Shown: positions 18,568 through 27,874, numbered from the stretch's first letter. The stretch is 64,000 nucleotides of DNA from an uncultured Altererythrobacter sp. (GCA_947492235.1 CANLLZ010000002.1:806001-870000); one strand, 5' to 3'. Numbers and translations are program-made. The notes: generated by a model from the sequence alone, not told the origin.

Positions 18568-21288
18568 ATGACAAAGGAAGAGCCGGACTGGACGGGAGCG
18601 CTGGAGCGGGCGCGGGCGCATGCTCCGTTTCTCGCACGCACTCTGGCGCGCAGGCCTGAGCTGGAGGAATTGCTGGCCGAGGGGCGCGGTGAAGAGGCTC
18701 TGGAACTGGCCAAGCTTTCGGGCGCGGGGCGTTCTAGTGAAGGGCAGGCGGAAGGCGTGGCCCTGCGGCGTGAGCGGCTCGAGTTGGCGCTGACGCTGGC
18801 GGTCGGCGATCTGGCGGGTGCCTTCGATCTGGAGACTGTGACCGATACGCTGTCCTCCTTTGCTGACGATGCGCTGGGCCGGGCGATTCGGGCGGCCATC
18901 GCGCGCCGGGTGGAGGACGCAGACGACACCGGTTTCTACGCGCTGGCTCTTGGCAAGCATGGGGCGGGCGAGCTCAATTACAGCTCCGATATCGATCCCA
19001 TCCTGCTGTATGATCCGGCCCGCATGGCGCGGCGCGAACGGGACGAGCCGGGCGAAGCGGCGCAGCGCTATGCCCGCGAGATTGTCCAGTTGCTGTCGGA
19101 AAACACCGCCGAAGGCTACGTCTTCCGGGTCGATCTGCGCTTGCGCCCGGCGTCTGAAGTCAGCCCGCTGGCGATCTCGGAAGGGGCTGCGCTGACCCAT
19201 TATGAAAGCAGCGCTTTACCTTGGGAGCGAGCTGCTTTTCTGCGGGCCCGCGCCTGTTCCGGTGACATTGTAGCGGGGGACAAATTTCTTGCTGCGATCG
19301 ATCCCTTCATCTGGCGGCGAAGCCTCGATTTCGGCGCGATTGCAGAGATTGGCGCGCTGACGGGCCGGATCAGGCAGGCGCATGACGGGCCGAGGGCACC
19401 GGGGCCGGGCTACAACGTCAAGCTGGGGCGGGGCGGCATTCGGGAGATCGAGTTCTTCGCCCAGACCCACCAGCTGATCCATGGCGGCCGCAATCCCAGT
19501 TTGCGCCATCGCGGGCTGTTCCGTTCGTTGGAGGCGCTGGTGGAGGCCGGACTGGTCCCGCGCGAACACGCGGATGTGTTGGCGGCTGGCTATCGCCGCC
19601 TGCGCACAGTGGAGCACCGCTTGCAGATGGTGGAAGACAGGCAGACCCATAGCCTGCCCTCTGGCGACGCGCTGGATGGCATCGCGCGTCTTGATGGTCT
19701 TGACGATGCGGCGGCTCTGGTGGCGGATTTGGAGGGCCATACCAAAGAAGTCGGCGCGCTGTTCGACCAATTGCTGGAGCAGGTCGGGGCCGGTCCAAGC
19801 TTCGCGCCTCTCCCTCAGCCGGGTGAGGCTATTGCCGACGCCGATGGGTTGCCCAGCAAAGAGAAGGCGCGGATGCGGCAGCGGATCGAGGGGTGGCTCG
19901 ACGGCCGTTACCGGACGCTGCGCAGCCCCAATGCGCAGGCTGCGTTCCGCTCTCTTTTGCCTAAATTTCTGGATGCGATTGCTGACACGCCGGAGCCTGA
20001 TCAGGCGCTTTTACGGTGGGAGAAACTGCTGGCGACCATGCCATCGGCAATCAATCTGTTCCGCTTGCTGGAAGCGCGGCCCGGGCTGCTCGACCAGTTG
20101 CTGCGGATATTGTCGCTTGCTCCGCCGCTGGCCGACGAGCTTGCCCGCTCGCCCGCTCTGCTGGATGCGCTGATCGATCAGACGGCGCTCGATTTGCCCG
20201 GCGATGTCGCGGCGCTGGAGGCGGCTATGCGCCCTTCTGACGTAGCGCAGGATTACGAACGTGCGCTCGACCGGCTGCGGGTGGTCACTGGAGAGCAGCG
20301 CTTTGCCCTCGGCGTGCAATTGATCGAGGGCGCGCATGATCCGCTGGATATTGCCGCGGGCCTTTCGCGGGTCGCCGAAGCTGCCGTCCAACGCAGCGTC
20401 GCCATGGCCGAAGAGGAATTTGCGAAGAATCACGGCCGGATCGCGGGCAGTGATCTGGTGGTGCTGGGGCTGGGGCGGCTGGGCGGCTGCGCGCTGACCC
20501 ATGCCTCCGACCTCGATCTGGTGACGATCTTTACCGGCGATTTCGCCGCCGAGAGCGACGGGGAAAAACCGCTCGGCGGGACACTCTACTTCAACCGTTT
20601 GGCCCAGCGAGTCGGAGCAGCGCTCAGCGTGCCGACAGCGCAGGGGGCATTGTATGAAGTCGATACAAGGCTGCGTCCGCAAGGTGCGCAGGGGCCGCTG
20701 GCGGTCAGTCTGGACAGCTTCGCGCGCTATCAGCGGGAGGACGCGTGGACGTGGGAGCATATGGCGCTGACCCGGGCGCGGGTGGTGGCTGGCCCGCCCG
20801 AAGCGCGCAAAGCGGTGGAGCGTGAGCTGGATCGCGTGCTCTGTATGGAGCGCGATCCGGAAGAGCTGCGCGCAGCCGTCCTGAAAATGCGCGAGGATAT
20901 GGCGCAGCATAAACCGCCCAAGGGACCGCTCGATGCCAAGCTGCTGCGGGGCGGGCTGGTCGATCTGGAATTCCTCATCCACCACCAGCAATTGCTATCG
21001 CGCAAGGGCCTCAGCCCCAGGCTACCCGAAGCGATCAATGGCTTGGCAAGCGCGGGACTGCTCCCGGATGGTCTGGCCGATGCGCATGATTTCCTCACGC
21101 GCCTGATCGTCGGCATGCGGCTGCTCGCGCCCGATAGCGCCATGCCCGAAGGCGCGCGAGGCGACGTGTTGTGCAGCGCGTGCCGGGTGCCAAGCCCTTC
21201 GGCCCTCTTGAAAGAGCTCCAGCTTTCGCGGCAATGCGTCGCGCAAGGATGGGAGCAATTCCTGAACACCAAACTGGAGATCGACTGA
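18568..21288 (+). CDS. glnE: Bifunctional glutamine synthetase adenylyltransferase/deadenylylase
   Basis: 906 residues. Two nucleotidyltransferase domains in tandem: the N-terminal deadenylylase half with GKHGAGELNYSSDID near residue 128, and the C-terminal adenylylase half with GLGRLGGCALTHASDLDL near 632. Each is followed by a GlnD/PII-uridylyltransferase-type helical domain. It modifies a tyrosine of glutamine synthetase in response to PII and so controls nitrogen assimilation. The ATG at 18568 begins MTKEEPDW; the frame upstream of it lacks family resemblance. Its stop shares one base with the peroxiredoxin start. Confidence 0.95.
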   Translation: MTKEEPDWTGALERARAHAPFLARTLARRPELEELLAEGRGEEALELAKLSGAGRSSEGQAEGVALRRERLELALTLAVGDLAGAFDLETVTDTLSSFADDALGRAIRAAIARRVEDADDTGFYALALGKHGAGELNYSSDIDPILLYDPARMARRERDEPGEAAQRYAREIVQLLSENTAEGYVFRVDLRLRPASEVSPLAISEGAALTHYESSALPWERAAFLRARACSGDIVAGDKFLAAIDPFIWRRSLDFGAIAEIGALTGRIRQAHDGPRAPGPGYNVKLGRGGIREIEFFAQTHQLIHGGRNPSLRHRGLFRSLEALVEAGLVPREHADVLAAGYRRLRTVEHRLQMVEDRQTHSLPSGDALDGIARLDGLDDAAALVADLEGHTKEVGALFDQLLEQVGAGPSFAPLPQPGEAIADADGLPSKEKARMRQRIEGWLDGRYRTLRSPNAQAAFRSLLPKFLDAIADTPEPDQALLRWEKLLATMPSAINLFRLLEARPGLLDQLLRILSLAPPLADELARSPALLDALIDQTALDLPGDVAALEAAMRPSDVAQDYERALDRLRVVTGEQRFALGVQLIEGAHDPLDIAAGLSRVAEAAVQRSVAMAEEEFAKNHGRIAGSDLVVLGLGRLGGCALTHASDLDLVTIFTGDFAAESDGEKPLGGTLYFNRLAQRVGAALSVPTAQGALYEVDTRLRPQGAQGPLAVSLDSFARYQREDAWTWEHMALTRARVVAGPPEARKAVERELDRVLCMERDPEELRAAVLKMREDMAQHKPPKGPLDAKLLRGGLVDLEFLIHHQQLLSRKGLSPRLPEAINGLASAGLLPDGLADAHDFLTRLIVGMRLLAPDSAMPEGARGDVLCSACRVPSPSALLKELQLSRQCVAQGWEQFLNTKLEID

Positions 21289-21752
21289 TGGCCGAAGCTG
21301 GCGAAAAACTGCCCGATATTGCGATGGGAACCCCCGACGGCGGGACGGTTAAGGGCTCCGACTACAAGGGCCGCAAACTGGTGCTGTTCTTCTACCCCAA
21401 AGACAACACGCCGGGTTGCACGACCGAGGCGAAAGACTTCTCCGCCCTGAAAGCGGAGTTCGAGAAGGCGGGAACTGCGCTTCTGGGGATCAGCAAGGAT
21501 TCCGCGAAGAAGCACCAGAACTTCATCGCAAAACATGATCTGACTGTCGATCTGGCGACCGATGCGCAAGAAGGTGGCCTGTCCGATGAGCTCGGGATTT
21601 GGACCGAGAAACAGATGTACGGCAAAACCTATATGGGCATGGTCCGCACAACCTTGCTGGTCGATGCCGAGGGCACGATCGCGCAGGTCTGGCCCAAGGT
21701 GAAGGTCAAAGGCCATGCCGAGGCCGTTCTGGAAGCGGCCAAGGCGCTCTAG
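21288..21752 (+). CDS. bcp: BCP/PrxQ-type peroxiredoxin with a single catalytic cysteine
   Basis: 154 residues of thioredoxin-fold peroxidase that reduces hydroperoxides in the cytosol. The peroxidatic Cys lies in LFFYPKDNTPGCTTEAKDF. Many BCPs have a resolving Cys five residues later; here that place is Lys (EAKDF) and no other Cys is visible in the protein. It must therefore work as a one-Cys enzyme resolved by an external thiol (inference). The ATG overlaps the glnE stop by one base (TGATG), so the two are probably co-translated. Confidence 0.92.
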   Translation: MAEAGEKLPDIAMGTPDGGTVKGSDYKGRKLVLFFYPKDNTPGCTTEAKDFSALKAEFEKAGTALLGISKDSAKKHQNFIAKHDLTVDLATDAQEGGLSDELGIWTEKQMYGKTYMGMVRTTLLVDAEGTIAQVWPKVKVKGHAEAVLEAAKAL

Positions 21753-21760
21753 CTCTCGCT

Positions 21761-22552
21761 ATGCAATCGCTGTCCCATGCCATCCGCGACGCGCTGCTGA
21801 CGCCTGATCCGCGTGCGAAGTGCTTTGCCACCCGCGCTTTGGTGCGGGAATGGCGTCGCGGGGAGCTGGCGCCTGTTTTCGACACGTATATGCCTGATCG
21901 GCCAGCCTGGCCTGAAACACTCGAACTGTTGCCGCCGTCGCAAATGCCGCGCCGGGGCAAGGGCGGATCGGAGAAAAGCCGCATCGCCCTGTGGCACGCG
22001 CTCGCCCATATCGAATTCGTCGCCATCGATCTGGCACTTGATATGGTTGGCCGGTTCGGGGCGCAGGGCGGGCAGGAGTTCGCCGACGATTTTCTGCAGG
22101 TGGCTGCAGAAGAAGCGATGCATTTCGGCCTGATCGAGCGCAAGCTGCGCAGCCTTGGTAGCCATTACGGCGCTTTGCCGGTTCACGATGGGCTGTGGCA
22201 GGCTGCGCAGGATACGGCCCATGATGTGGCAGCCCGGCTGGCGGTGGTGCCGATGGTGCTGGAGGCGCGCGGTCTGGATGTTACCCCGGCGATGCTGGAA
22301 CGGGTCCGTGCCGCCGGAGACGAGAACGGCGCGAAAATTCTCGCCCGCATTCTTGACGACGAAATTACCCATGTCCGATTCGGGACAAAGCACTTTCTGA
22401 TTCAGGCTAAAGTCCGCAGAATTCCGCCGGTCGAGCTGTGGCACACGCTCGTGAACCAACATTTTACAGGACGAATTCAGCCACCGTTCAACGACTCGGC
22501 GCGGTTTGCAGCCGGTCTGTCGCGCGACTTTCATTACGGTATTGCTTCGTAA
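21761..22552 (+). CDS. DUF455 ferritin-like protein
   Basis: 263 residues. DUF455 proteins belong to the ferritin-like four-helix-bundle group. Candidate metal-binding positions are IEFVAIDLALD, AAEEAMHFGLIE, VLEARGLD and DDEITHVRFGTKHF, each carrying Glu and usually a paired His. LPPSQMPRRGKGGSEKSRIALWHALAHIEF is the well-conserved entry to the domain, shown here only as a landmark (LPPSQMPRRG). The function is unknown; a di-iron oxidase or hydroxylase is possible. It starts nine bases after the peroxiredoxin stop, so both may respond to oxidative conditions. Confidence 0.87.
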   Translation: MQSLSHAIRDALLTPDPRAKCFATRALVREWRRGELAPVFDTYMPDRPAWPETLELLPPSQMPRRGKGGSEKSRIALWHALAHIEFVAIDLALDMVGRFGAQGGQEFADDFLQVAAEEAMHFGLIERKLRSLGSHYGALPVHDGLWQAAQDTAHDVAARLAVVPMVLEARGLDVTPAMLERVRAAGDENGAKILARILDDEITHVRFGTKHFLIQAKVRRIPPVELWHTLVNQHFTGRIQPPFNDSARFAAGLSRDFHYGIAS

Positions 22553-22584
22553 ACCTACTGCCCGCAACCACACTAACCACAGAC

Positions 22585-22606
22585 GCCGGGGATGGTTCCC
22601 GGCTTT
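22585..22606 (+). terminator. Weak hairpin after DUF455
   Basis: GCCGGG / CCCGGC stem with a 7-base loop followed by only three T, about 30 bases after the DUF455 stop. It may be a weak terminator or leader hairpin of the peptidase gene. Confidence 0.35.
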
Positions 22607-22669
22607 GGATCGATGCTTCGAAAGACGGCGGAAAACGCCGCGGTGAGGCAAAACCGGACGGGTCGTTTT

Positions 22670-23353
22670 ATGATTGATCGCAAGATCGTTTTTGCAACTA
22701 TTTCCGCATTTGTCGCGGTGGGCATGTCTGCCCCGGCAAGTGCCACCAGCGCTTCTGCCGCCGCCGCTGTCGAGATCACCGACGCTGTGGATGAGGCATC
22801 TTCTCCTCTGGGCACGGGCGACGAGCAATTCAGCCGCTTGTTCGCAGACTGGAAATCGCTCGATAGCGGTTCGCCAACCGCTCCGGCACCTACCACCACC
22901 GTTTCGGTTCCCTCGCGGATGCCTCTGGACGATGCGCGGCTGACCAGCGGATATGGCATGCGCACCCATCCGGTCACCGGTGGCCGCCGCGCGCACAAGG
23001 GCATTGATCTGGCTGCACCGACGGGCACACCCGTTTATGCCACCGCCGATGGTACGGTAGAGCGGGCCAATTGGTTCTCCAGCTATGGCAAATTCATCAA
23101 GATCGATCACGGCGCGTCAATGGAAACGCGGTTCGCCCATCTTTCGAAAATTTTCGTTTCGGCGGGTGATCGGGTGAAGAAGGGCCAGTTGATCGGCCAT
23201 GTGGGTTCGACCGGGCGCTCCACCGGCCCGCATCTGCATTATGAGGTGCGGATCGATGGCAAGGCTGTGAATCCTATGCCGTATATGGTCGAAAGTCAGG
23301 CCCAGCAGGCATTCCAGCTGGCTACCGGAAAAGGCGGTCAGGGCGGCGACTAA
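22670..23353 (+). CDS. Secreted M23 (LytM) family metallopeptidase
   Basis: 227 residues. A signal peptide (1-26, ending PASATSA) leads into a Ala/Thr/Pro-rich linker and a LytM domain. Zinc ligands are His109 and Asp113 (AHKGIDLAAP) and the HLHYEV motif at about 188-193, with His157 in FAHLS. Such enzymes cut peptidoglycan cross-links, or act as cell-division activators when degenerate; here the catalytic residues are complete. The frame has earlier starts (22592, 22613), but the ATG at 22670 gives a proper signal peptide. A strong terminator follows. Confidence 0.88.
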   Translation: MIDRKIVFATISAFVAVGMSAPASATSASAAAAVEITDAVDEASSPLGTGDEQFSRLFADWKSLDSGSPTAPAPTTTVSVPSRMPLDDARLTSGYGMRTHPVTGGRRAHKGIDLAAPTGTPVYATADGTVERANWFSSYGKFIKIDHGASMETRFAHLSKIFVSAGDRVKKGQLIGHVGSTGRSTGPHLHYEVRIDGKAVNPMPYMVESQAQQAFQLATGKGGQGGD

Positions 23354-23400
23354 ACGCCGGGATACAAAGATATCTGTTACCGCTTGGACGCGGAGCAAAA

Positions 23401-23433
23401 GAGGCGGCGGGGTAATCCTGCCGCCTTTTTCTT
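23401..23433 (+). terminator. Intrinsic terminator after the M23 peptidase gene
   Basis: Stem AGGCGGC / GCCGCCT with inner GG/CC pairing and a short loop is followed by TTTTTCTTT. It lies about 50 bases after the peptidase stop. Confidence 0.85.
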
Positions 23434-23491
23434 TGGCTGATCAAATGGTCATCGCTCTCAATCAGTTTGGCGGGGTCTCGCCCGTTTTCGC

Positions 23492-23519
23492 TTGCCCGCA
23501 AACACTTGCCGCTTAAAAC
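23492..23519 (+). promoter_or_regulatory. Candidate promoter of the acyl-CoA synthetase/P450/SDR cassette
   Basis: TTGCCC (23492-23497) and TAAAAC (23514-23519) are 16 bases apart and end 22 bases before the synthetase ATG, downstream of the terminator of the previous gene. The match is moderate. Confidence 0.3.
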
Positions 23520-23541
23520 CTGATGGCAGGAGAGAGACATC

Positions 23542-25077
23542 ATGCATCCCATAACCCACGCGCAGACGAAGCCTGACCATCCCGCGATCATCATGGCGGG
23601 AAGCGGGGAAACGGTGACCTATGGCGAGATGGATGCGATGGCCAATCGCTTTGCCCATCTGCTGCGGTCCAGAGGCCTGAAGGAAGGCGACGCTTTCGCG
23701 CTTCTGATGGAGAACAACGCGCTCTATCTGCAGCTTGTCTGGGGATCGCAGCGCGCCGGCACGATGCTGGTGCCAATCTCCACCCGCCTTGCCGCACCCG
23801 AAATTTCCTACATCATGCAGGATGCCGGCGCGCAATTACTGCTCACCTCGCCCGCCTTTGCCGACCGCCTCCCCGCATTACGCGCCGACTGTGCTGACTG
23901 CGAAGTTCTGGTGCTGGGCAGTGGGGACAGCGAGGACCTCGAGGCTGCTTTGGCGCAGCAACCGTCAACTCCGATCGACGATCAGGCAGCTGGCCTCGTT
24001 ATGCTGTACAGCTCGGGCACCACCGGCAGACCCAAGGGTATTATGCCCGCTCCGCCTGACGATCCGGATGTGAAGGCGATCAATCCGCTCGTCGGCCTCG
24101 CCACGATGGGCGTCGGGATGCCCGCCGATGGCAGTATGGTCTATCTCAGCCCCGCACCGCTTTATCACGCGGCCCCGATGGCATGGTGCAGCACAGCGCA
24201 CCGGCTGGGCGCAACCATCGTCGTAATGGAGAAGTTCGACCCCGAATTGGCGCTCGCCTCGATCGAGAAATACAAGGTCACCGACAGCCAGTGGGTCCCG
24301 ACGCATTTCGTGCGCTTCCTGCGCCTCGAAGAGGAAGAGCGCGAGCGTTACGACTTGTCGACCCACCAACGCGCGGTCCACGCCGCTGCACCTGTGCCGA
24401 TCCCGATCAAGCAGGCGATGATCGACTGGTGGGGCCCTATTCTGGTCGAGTATTACGCCGGGTCGGAAGGCATCGGCATGACCATGGTGAAGAGCGAAGA
24501 CTGGCTGGAGAACCCCGGCACAGTCGGGCGCGCGCTGCACGGTATCCTGCATGTTTGCGGGCCGGACGGTGAGGAACTGCCGGCGGGGCAGGACGGCGTG
24601 CTCTATTTCGAAAACGACAAGATCCCGACTTATCACAACGATGCGGAGAAGACCGCCGAGGCGATGCATCCCAAGGGCTGGATGACGCTGGGCGATATCG
24701 GACATGTCAACGAAGGCGGCTGGCTGTTCCTGACTGACCGCAAGAGCCACATGATTATCTCTGGCGGGGTAAATATCTACCCCCAGGAGATCGAGAACCT
24801 GCTGATCGCGCACGAGCAGGTGATGGATGCCGGGGTCATCGGCGCCCCCTGCGAGGATATGGGCGAGAAGGTGGTCGCGGTAGTCCAGCCGGCCGATCCG
24901 GCGGCCGATACACAGGCGCTGGAGGCGGAACTGCGCGAATATCTCGAGCCGCAAATCGCCCGCATCAAGATGCCGAAACTCTTCGATTTCCGCCCCGAAT
25001 TGCCCCGCGAGGCGAATGGCAAGCTCTACAAGCGCGAGCTGCGGGATGAATTCGAAGCCAAAGCGCAGGCCTCCTGA
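23542..25077 (+). CDS. AMP-dependent acyl-CoA synthetase/ligase
   Basis: 511 residues of the ANL superfamily, activating a carboxylic acid to acyl-AMP and then acyl-CoA. The P-loop YSSGTTGRPKG is at about 155-165; YYAGSEG, GWMTLGDIG and the C-terminal hinge and catalytic lysine region (LPREANGKLYKRELRDEF) are all present. No signal peptide. GGAGAGAG precedes the ATG by six bases. Its stop overlaps the P450 start by one base. The substrate is unknown; the company of a P450 and an SDR suggests a bulky terpenoid, sterol side chain or aromatic acid (inference). Confidence 0.9.
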   Translation: MHPITHAQTKPDHPAIIMAGSGETVTYGEMDAMANRFAHLLRSRGLKEGDAFALLMENNALYLQLVWGSQRAGTMLVPISTRLAAPEISYIMQDAGAQLLLTSPAFADRLPALRADCADCEVLVLGSGDSEDLEAALAQQPSTPIDDQAAGLVMLYSSGTTGRPKGIMPAPPDDPDVKAINPLVGLATMGVGMPADGSMVYLSPAPLYHAAPMAWCSTAHRLGATIVVMEKFDPELALASIEKYKVTDSQWVPTHFVRFLRLEEEERERYDLSTHQRAVHAAAPVPIPIKQAMIDWWGPILVEYYAGSEGIGMTMVKSEDWLENPGTVGRALHGILHVCGPDGEELPAGQDGVLYFENDKIPTYHNDAEKTAEAMHPKGWMTLGDIGHVNEGGWLFLTDRKSHMIISGGVNIYPQEIENLLIAHEQVMDAGVIGAPCEDMGEKVVAVVQPADPAADTQALEAELREYLEPQIARIKMPKLFDFRPELPREANGKLYKRELRDEFEAKAQAS

Positions 25078-26369
25078 TGGCCGCGCCGGTGACACTCGAC
25101 CAAGAAACAGCGCGGGCGGTTATCAATCCGCAGAGCTATGCCGCGTGGGACCCGCTGCTCGACCTGCTCGACCGGGTGCGCAGCCAAAGCCCGGTGGCGC
25201 GGATCGAGCCCGATACGCCGGGCGTGTTCGAACCGTTCTGGCTCATCACGCGCTACGACGACGTGATGCGGATGTCGAAGGACAATGCGCTGTTCCTGAA
25301 CAATCCCCGGCCGGTGGTGTTCAGCCTGAACAGCGCCATCGAGTTCAGCCGCAAGGCTATGGGCAGCGACATACTTGTCGACTCGCTGGTGGTGTTCGAC
25401 GCGCCGGTGCACCCGAAATACCGCAAGTTGACGCAGGACTGGTTTATGCCGCGCAACCTCGCGAAGATCGAAGGGGAAATCCGCGATCTGGCGCACCGGA
25501 CGGTTGACCGCTTGGTGGCAACGGGCGGCGAGGCGGACTTCGTAGAACTGGTCGCCGCGCCCTATCCACTGCATGTCGTAATGCAGATCCTTGGCGTACC
25601 GGAGGAAGACGAGCAGCGCATGCTGATGCTGACCCAGCAGATGTTCGGCGGGCAGGATGCCGATCTATCGGGCAGCGGCATGGAGAACATGACTCCTGAA
25701 CAGGTCGTCCAGTTGGTCGCTGGAGCAGTCCAGAATTTCGAGGACTATTTCGAGACAATCACCCGGGCGCGGCGCGAAAACCCCACAGATGACGTCGCCA
25801 GCGTCATTGCCAATGCCACCGTCGATGGCAAACCGTTGCCCCCGCGCGATATGGCGGGCTATTACATCATCGTGGCGACCGCGGGGCATGACACCACCAG
25901 CGCCAGCACGGCGGGCGCGATGCTCGCGCTGGCGCAGGACCCGGAACAGTTCGCGCGGGTCAAGGCCGATCGCAGCCTGCTGCCAGGCATCGTCGAGGAG
26001 GCGATCCGCTGGACGACGCCGGTGCAGCATTTCATGCGCACGGCGGCGGAGGATACCGAGCTGGGCGGCCAGAAGATTGCCAAGGGCGACTGGTTGATGA
26101 TGAACTATGTCGCCGCCAACCACGATCCGGCGCAATTCGACGATCCCCGCCGGTTCGACGCGGCGCGCAGCCCCAATCGCCATCTGGCGTTTGGCGCGGG
26201 CGCGCACCAGTGCCTCGGCCTGCATCTGGCGCGGCTGGAAATGCGCATCCTGTTCGAGGCTCTGCTCGACCGGATCGATACGCTGGAACTGGCGGGCGAG
26301 GCGAAACGCTCCAGCTCGACCTTCGTCAGCGGCCTGAAAACACTGCCAATCAGGTTTACCGCATCATGA
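25077..26369 (+). CDS. Cytochrome P450
   Basis: 430 residues, a soluble bacterial class P450. The I-helix oxygen-binding motif AGHDTTSAS, the K-helix ExxR (EEAIRWTTPVQHFMR) and the heme loop FGAGAHQCLG with proximal Cys379 are intact. The N-terminal RIEPDTPGVFEPFWLITRYDD (landmark IEPDTPGVFEPFW) is similar to bacterial P450s of the CYP125/142-like and terpene-degrading groups, though I cannot assign a family number. No ferredoxin or reductase gene is adjacent, so electrons must come from elsewhere. It is translationally coupled on both sides. Confidence 0.92.
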   Translation: MAAPVTLDQETARAVINPQSYAAWDPLLDLLDRVRSQSPVARIEPDTPGVFEPFWLITRYDDVMRMSKDNALFLNNPRPVVFSLNSAIEFSRKAMGSDILVDSLVVFDAPVHPKYRKLTQDWFMPRNLAKIEGEIRDLAHRTVDRLVATGGEADFVELVAAPYPLHVVMQILGVPEEDEQRMLMLTQQMFGGQDADLSGSGMENMTPEQVVQLVAGAVQNFEDYFETITRARRENPTDDVASVIANATVDGKPLPPRDMAGYYIIVATAGHDTTSASTAGAMLALAQDPEQFARVKADRSLLPGIVEEAIRWTTPVQHFMRTAAEDTELGGQKIAKGDWLMMNYVAANHDPAQFDDPRRFDAARSPNRHLAFGAGAHQCLGLHLARLEMRILFEALLDRIDTLELAGEAKRSSSTFVSGLKTLPIRFTAS

Positions 26370-27103
26370 CCGATCCGCTCGATTTCACCGGCAAGCGCGC
26401 CCTGATCGTCGGCGGCTCGAGCGGCATCGGCAACGGCATCGCCCGCGCCTTTCTGGAGCGCGGTGCGGAGGTGACCGTCTGGGGCACTCGACCCGCTGCC
26501 GCCGATTATGCTGATGAAGAAGGCAGCGACCTGTCGGGCCTCTCCTATGCGCAGGTCGACGCCACCGACATCGCCCAGATCGAAGCCACGCCGCTGCCCG
26601 AGGCGCTTGACGTCGTGGTCTGCTGTCAGGGCGCGGTCGAATACCGCCGCGCCGAGTTCGAGCGCGAGGGGTGGGACCGGGTGGTCGCCACCAATATGAC
26701 CTCGGTCATGGACTGCGCGCGCCACACACGGGCGGCGCTGGCGCAGGCGGGCGGCGCACTAATCGTAGTCAGCTCCACCGCCGCCTTCCACGCCACCATC
26801 GGCAATCCCGCCTATGGCGCGAGCAAGGCGGCTGCCGTGGCGCTGGTCAAAAACCTCGCCGCCGCGTGGGCGGACGAAGGCATCCGCGTCAACGGCATCG
26901 CCCCCGGCTTCGTCGCCACCAAAATGACGAAAGTGACCACCGACCACCCCAAACGCCTCGAAGGGGCCCTCGCAAAGATCCCGCTGGGCCGCATGGGCGA
27001 GCCAAGCGAAATGGCGGGAGCAGCGCTGTTTCTGGCATCGCCTATGTCGAGCTACGTGCTTGGCCAGACGCTGGTGGTGGATGGCGGGCTGACCCTCCAA
27101 TAG
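26366..27103 (+). CDS. Short-chain dehydrogenase/reductase
   Basis: 245 residues, classical SDR: cofactor motif GGSSGIGNGIA near 12-22, CCQGA in place of the usual NNAG, catalytic Ser in VSSTAAF and YGASK tetrad, and C-terminal GQTLVVDGGLTLQ. The replaced NNAG motif is a visible deviation. It probably oxidises an alcohol formed by the neighbouring P450 (inference). Its ATG overlaps the P450 stop by four bases (ATGA), making the third member of the cassette. Confidence 0.9.
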   Translation: MTDPLDFTGKRALIVGGSSGIGNGIARAFLERGAEVTVWGTRPAAADYADEEGSDLSGLSYAQVDATDIAQIEATPLPEALDVVVCCQGAVEYRRAEFEREGWDRVVATNMTSVMDCARHTRAALAQAGGALIVVSSTAAFHATIGNPAYGASKAAAVALVKNLAAAWADEGIRVNGIAPGFVATKMTKVTTDHPKRLEGALAKIPLGRMGEPSEMAGAALFLASPMSSYVLGQTLVVDGGLTLQ

Positions 27104-27132
27104 CTGCGAGACTGTGCCGAATTCGGTGGCTA

Positions 27133-27157
27133 TTGAGCTTCTCTTTTGCTATATAAT
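27133..27157 (+). promoter_or_regulatory. AT-rich promoter-like element before yqiJ
   Basis: A perfect TATAAT (27152-27157) stands out in GC-rich surroundings, 55 bases before the yqiJ start. TTGAGC at 27133-27138 is only 13 bases upstream of it, too close for a standard -35, so this may be an extended or alternative promoter. Confidence 0.35.
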
Positions 27158-27211
27158 GCATATGGGAATGAAGGGGTTGGTTGATTGGTCAAATAGTTGC
27201 GGAATTCTCAT

Positions 27212-27874
27212 ATGAGTCTTTTCGCCGACCATAACCTTCCTTTTGCTGTAGCACTTCTGTTCATGGTCCTGCTTGCTGCCGTGCAAGCTATAGGGCTCGA
27301 TTTTACCGGCGATGCCGACCTCGATATCGGAACTGATATCGACGCTGGCCTTGATGCTGATTTTGACGCCGATGGTCTGCCCGGCGGCGGGATCGGGGCA
27401 TTCATTGCGGGCGTGCTCGGTTTCGGCCGAGTGCCGCTAACGATCTGGCTGGCCACATTCCTCTTCGCCTTCGCGGCCATCGGGGTGAGCGGGCAAGCGC
27501 TGTCCGAGAACCTGCTCGGCGCGCCGATGGATGCTCTGGTGGCGGCAGTCCTTGCTGCCGTTGCTGCCGCTCCCGTGACATCGGTTCTGGTGAGGCCGCT
27601 GGGCCGCATCTTGCCGCGTGACGAAACAACCGCAGTCACACTCGACTCGCTTGTGGGACGGCGGGCCGAGGTAACTACCGGCACTTCGCGTGCGGGTTCG
27701 CCTGCACGGAGCCGCGTGAATGACATGCATGGCCATCCACACTACGTGATGGTCGAGCCGCATGACGATAGCGCAGACATCGTGGAGGGCGAGCAGGTCT
27801 TGCTGGTCCGCCGGGAAGGTGAAGTGTTCTTCGGCGCCAAGCTGGAAGAGCGGCGCCTTTCACCCACCCTTTAA
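27212..27874 (+). CDS. yqiJ: YqiJ-type membrane protein (OB-fold, flotillin partner)
   Basis: 220 residues. The N-terminal membrane segment (9-25) is followed by an Asp-rich loop (DADLDIGTDIDAGLDADFD), further membrane segments at about 60-100 and 105-135, and a C-terminal OB-like domain (SLVGRRAEVTTGTSRAGSP, then HYVMVEPHD and GEQVLLVRREGEVFFGA). This is the NfeD/YqiJ arrangement. It is encoded 82 bases before a flotillin, the known partner pair for membrane microdomain proteins. The ATG at 27212 is preferred to a TTG at 27197. Confidence 0.82.
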   Translation: MSLFADHNLPFAVALLFMVLLAAVQAIGLDFTGDADLDIGTDIDAGLDADFDADGLPGGGIGAFIAGVLGFGRVPLTIWLATFLFAFAAIGVSGQALSENLLGAPMDALVAAVLAAVAAAPVTSVLVRPLGRILPRDETTAVTLDSLVGRRAEVTTGTSRAGSPARSRVNDMHGHPHYVMVEPHDDSADIVEGEQVLLVRREGEVFFGAKLEERRLSPTL

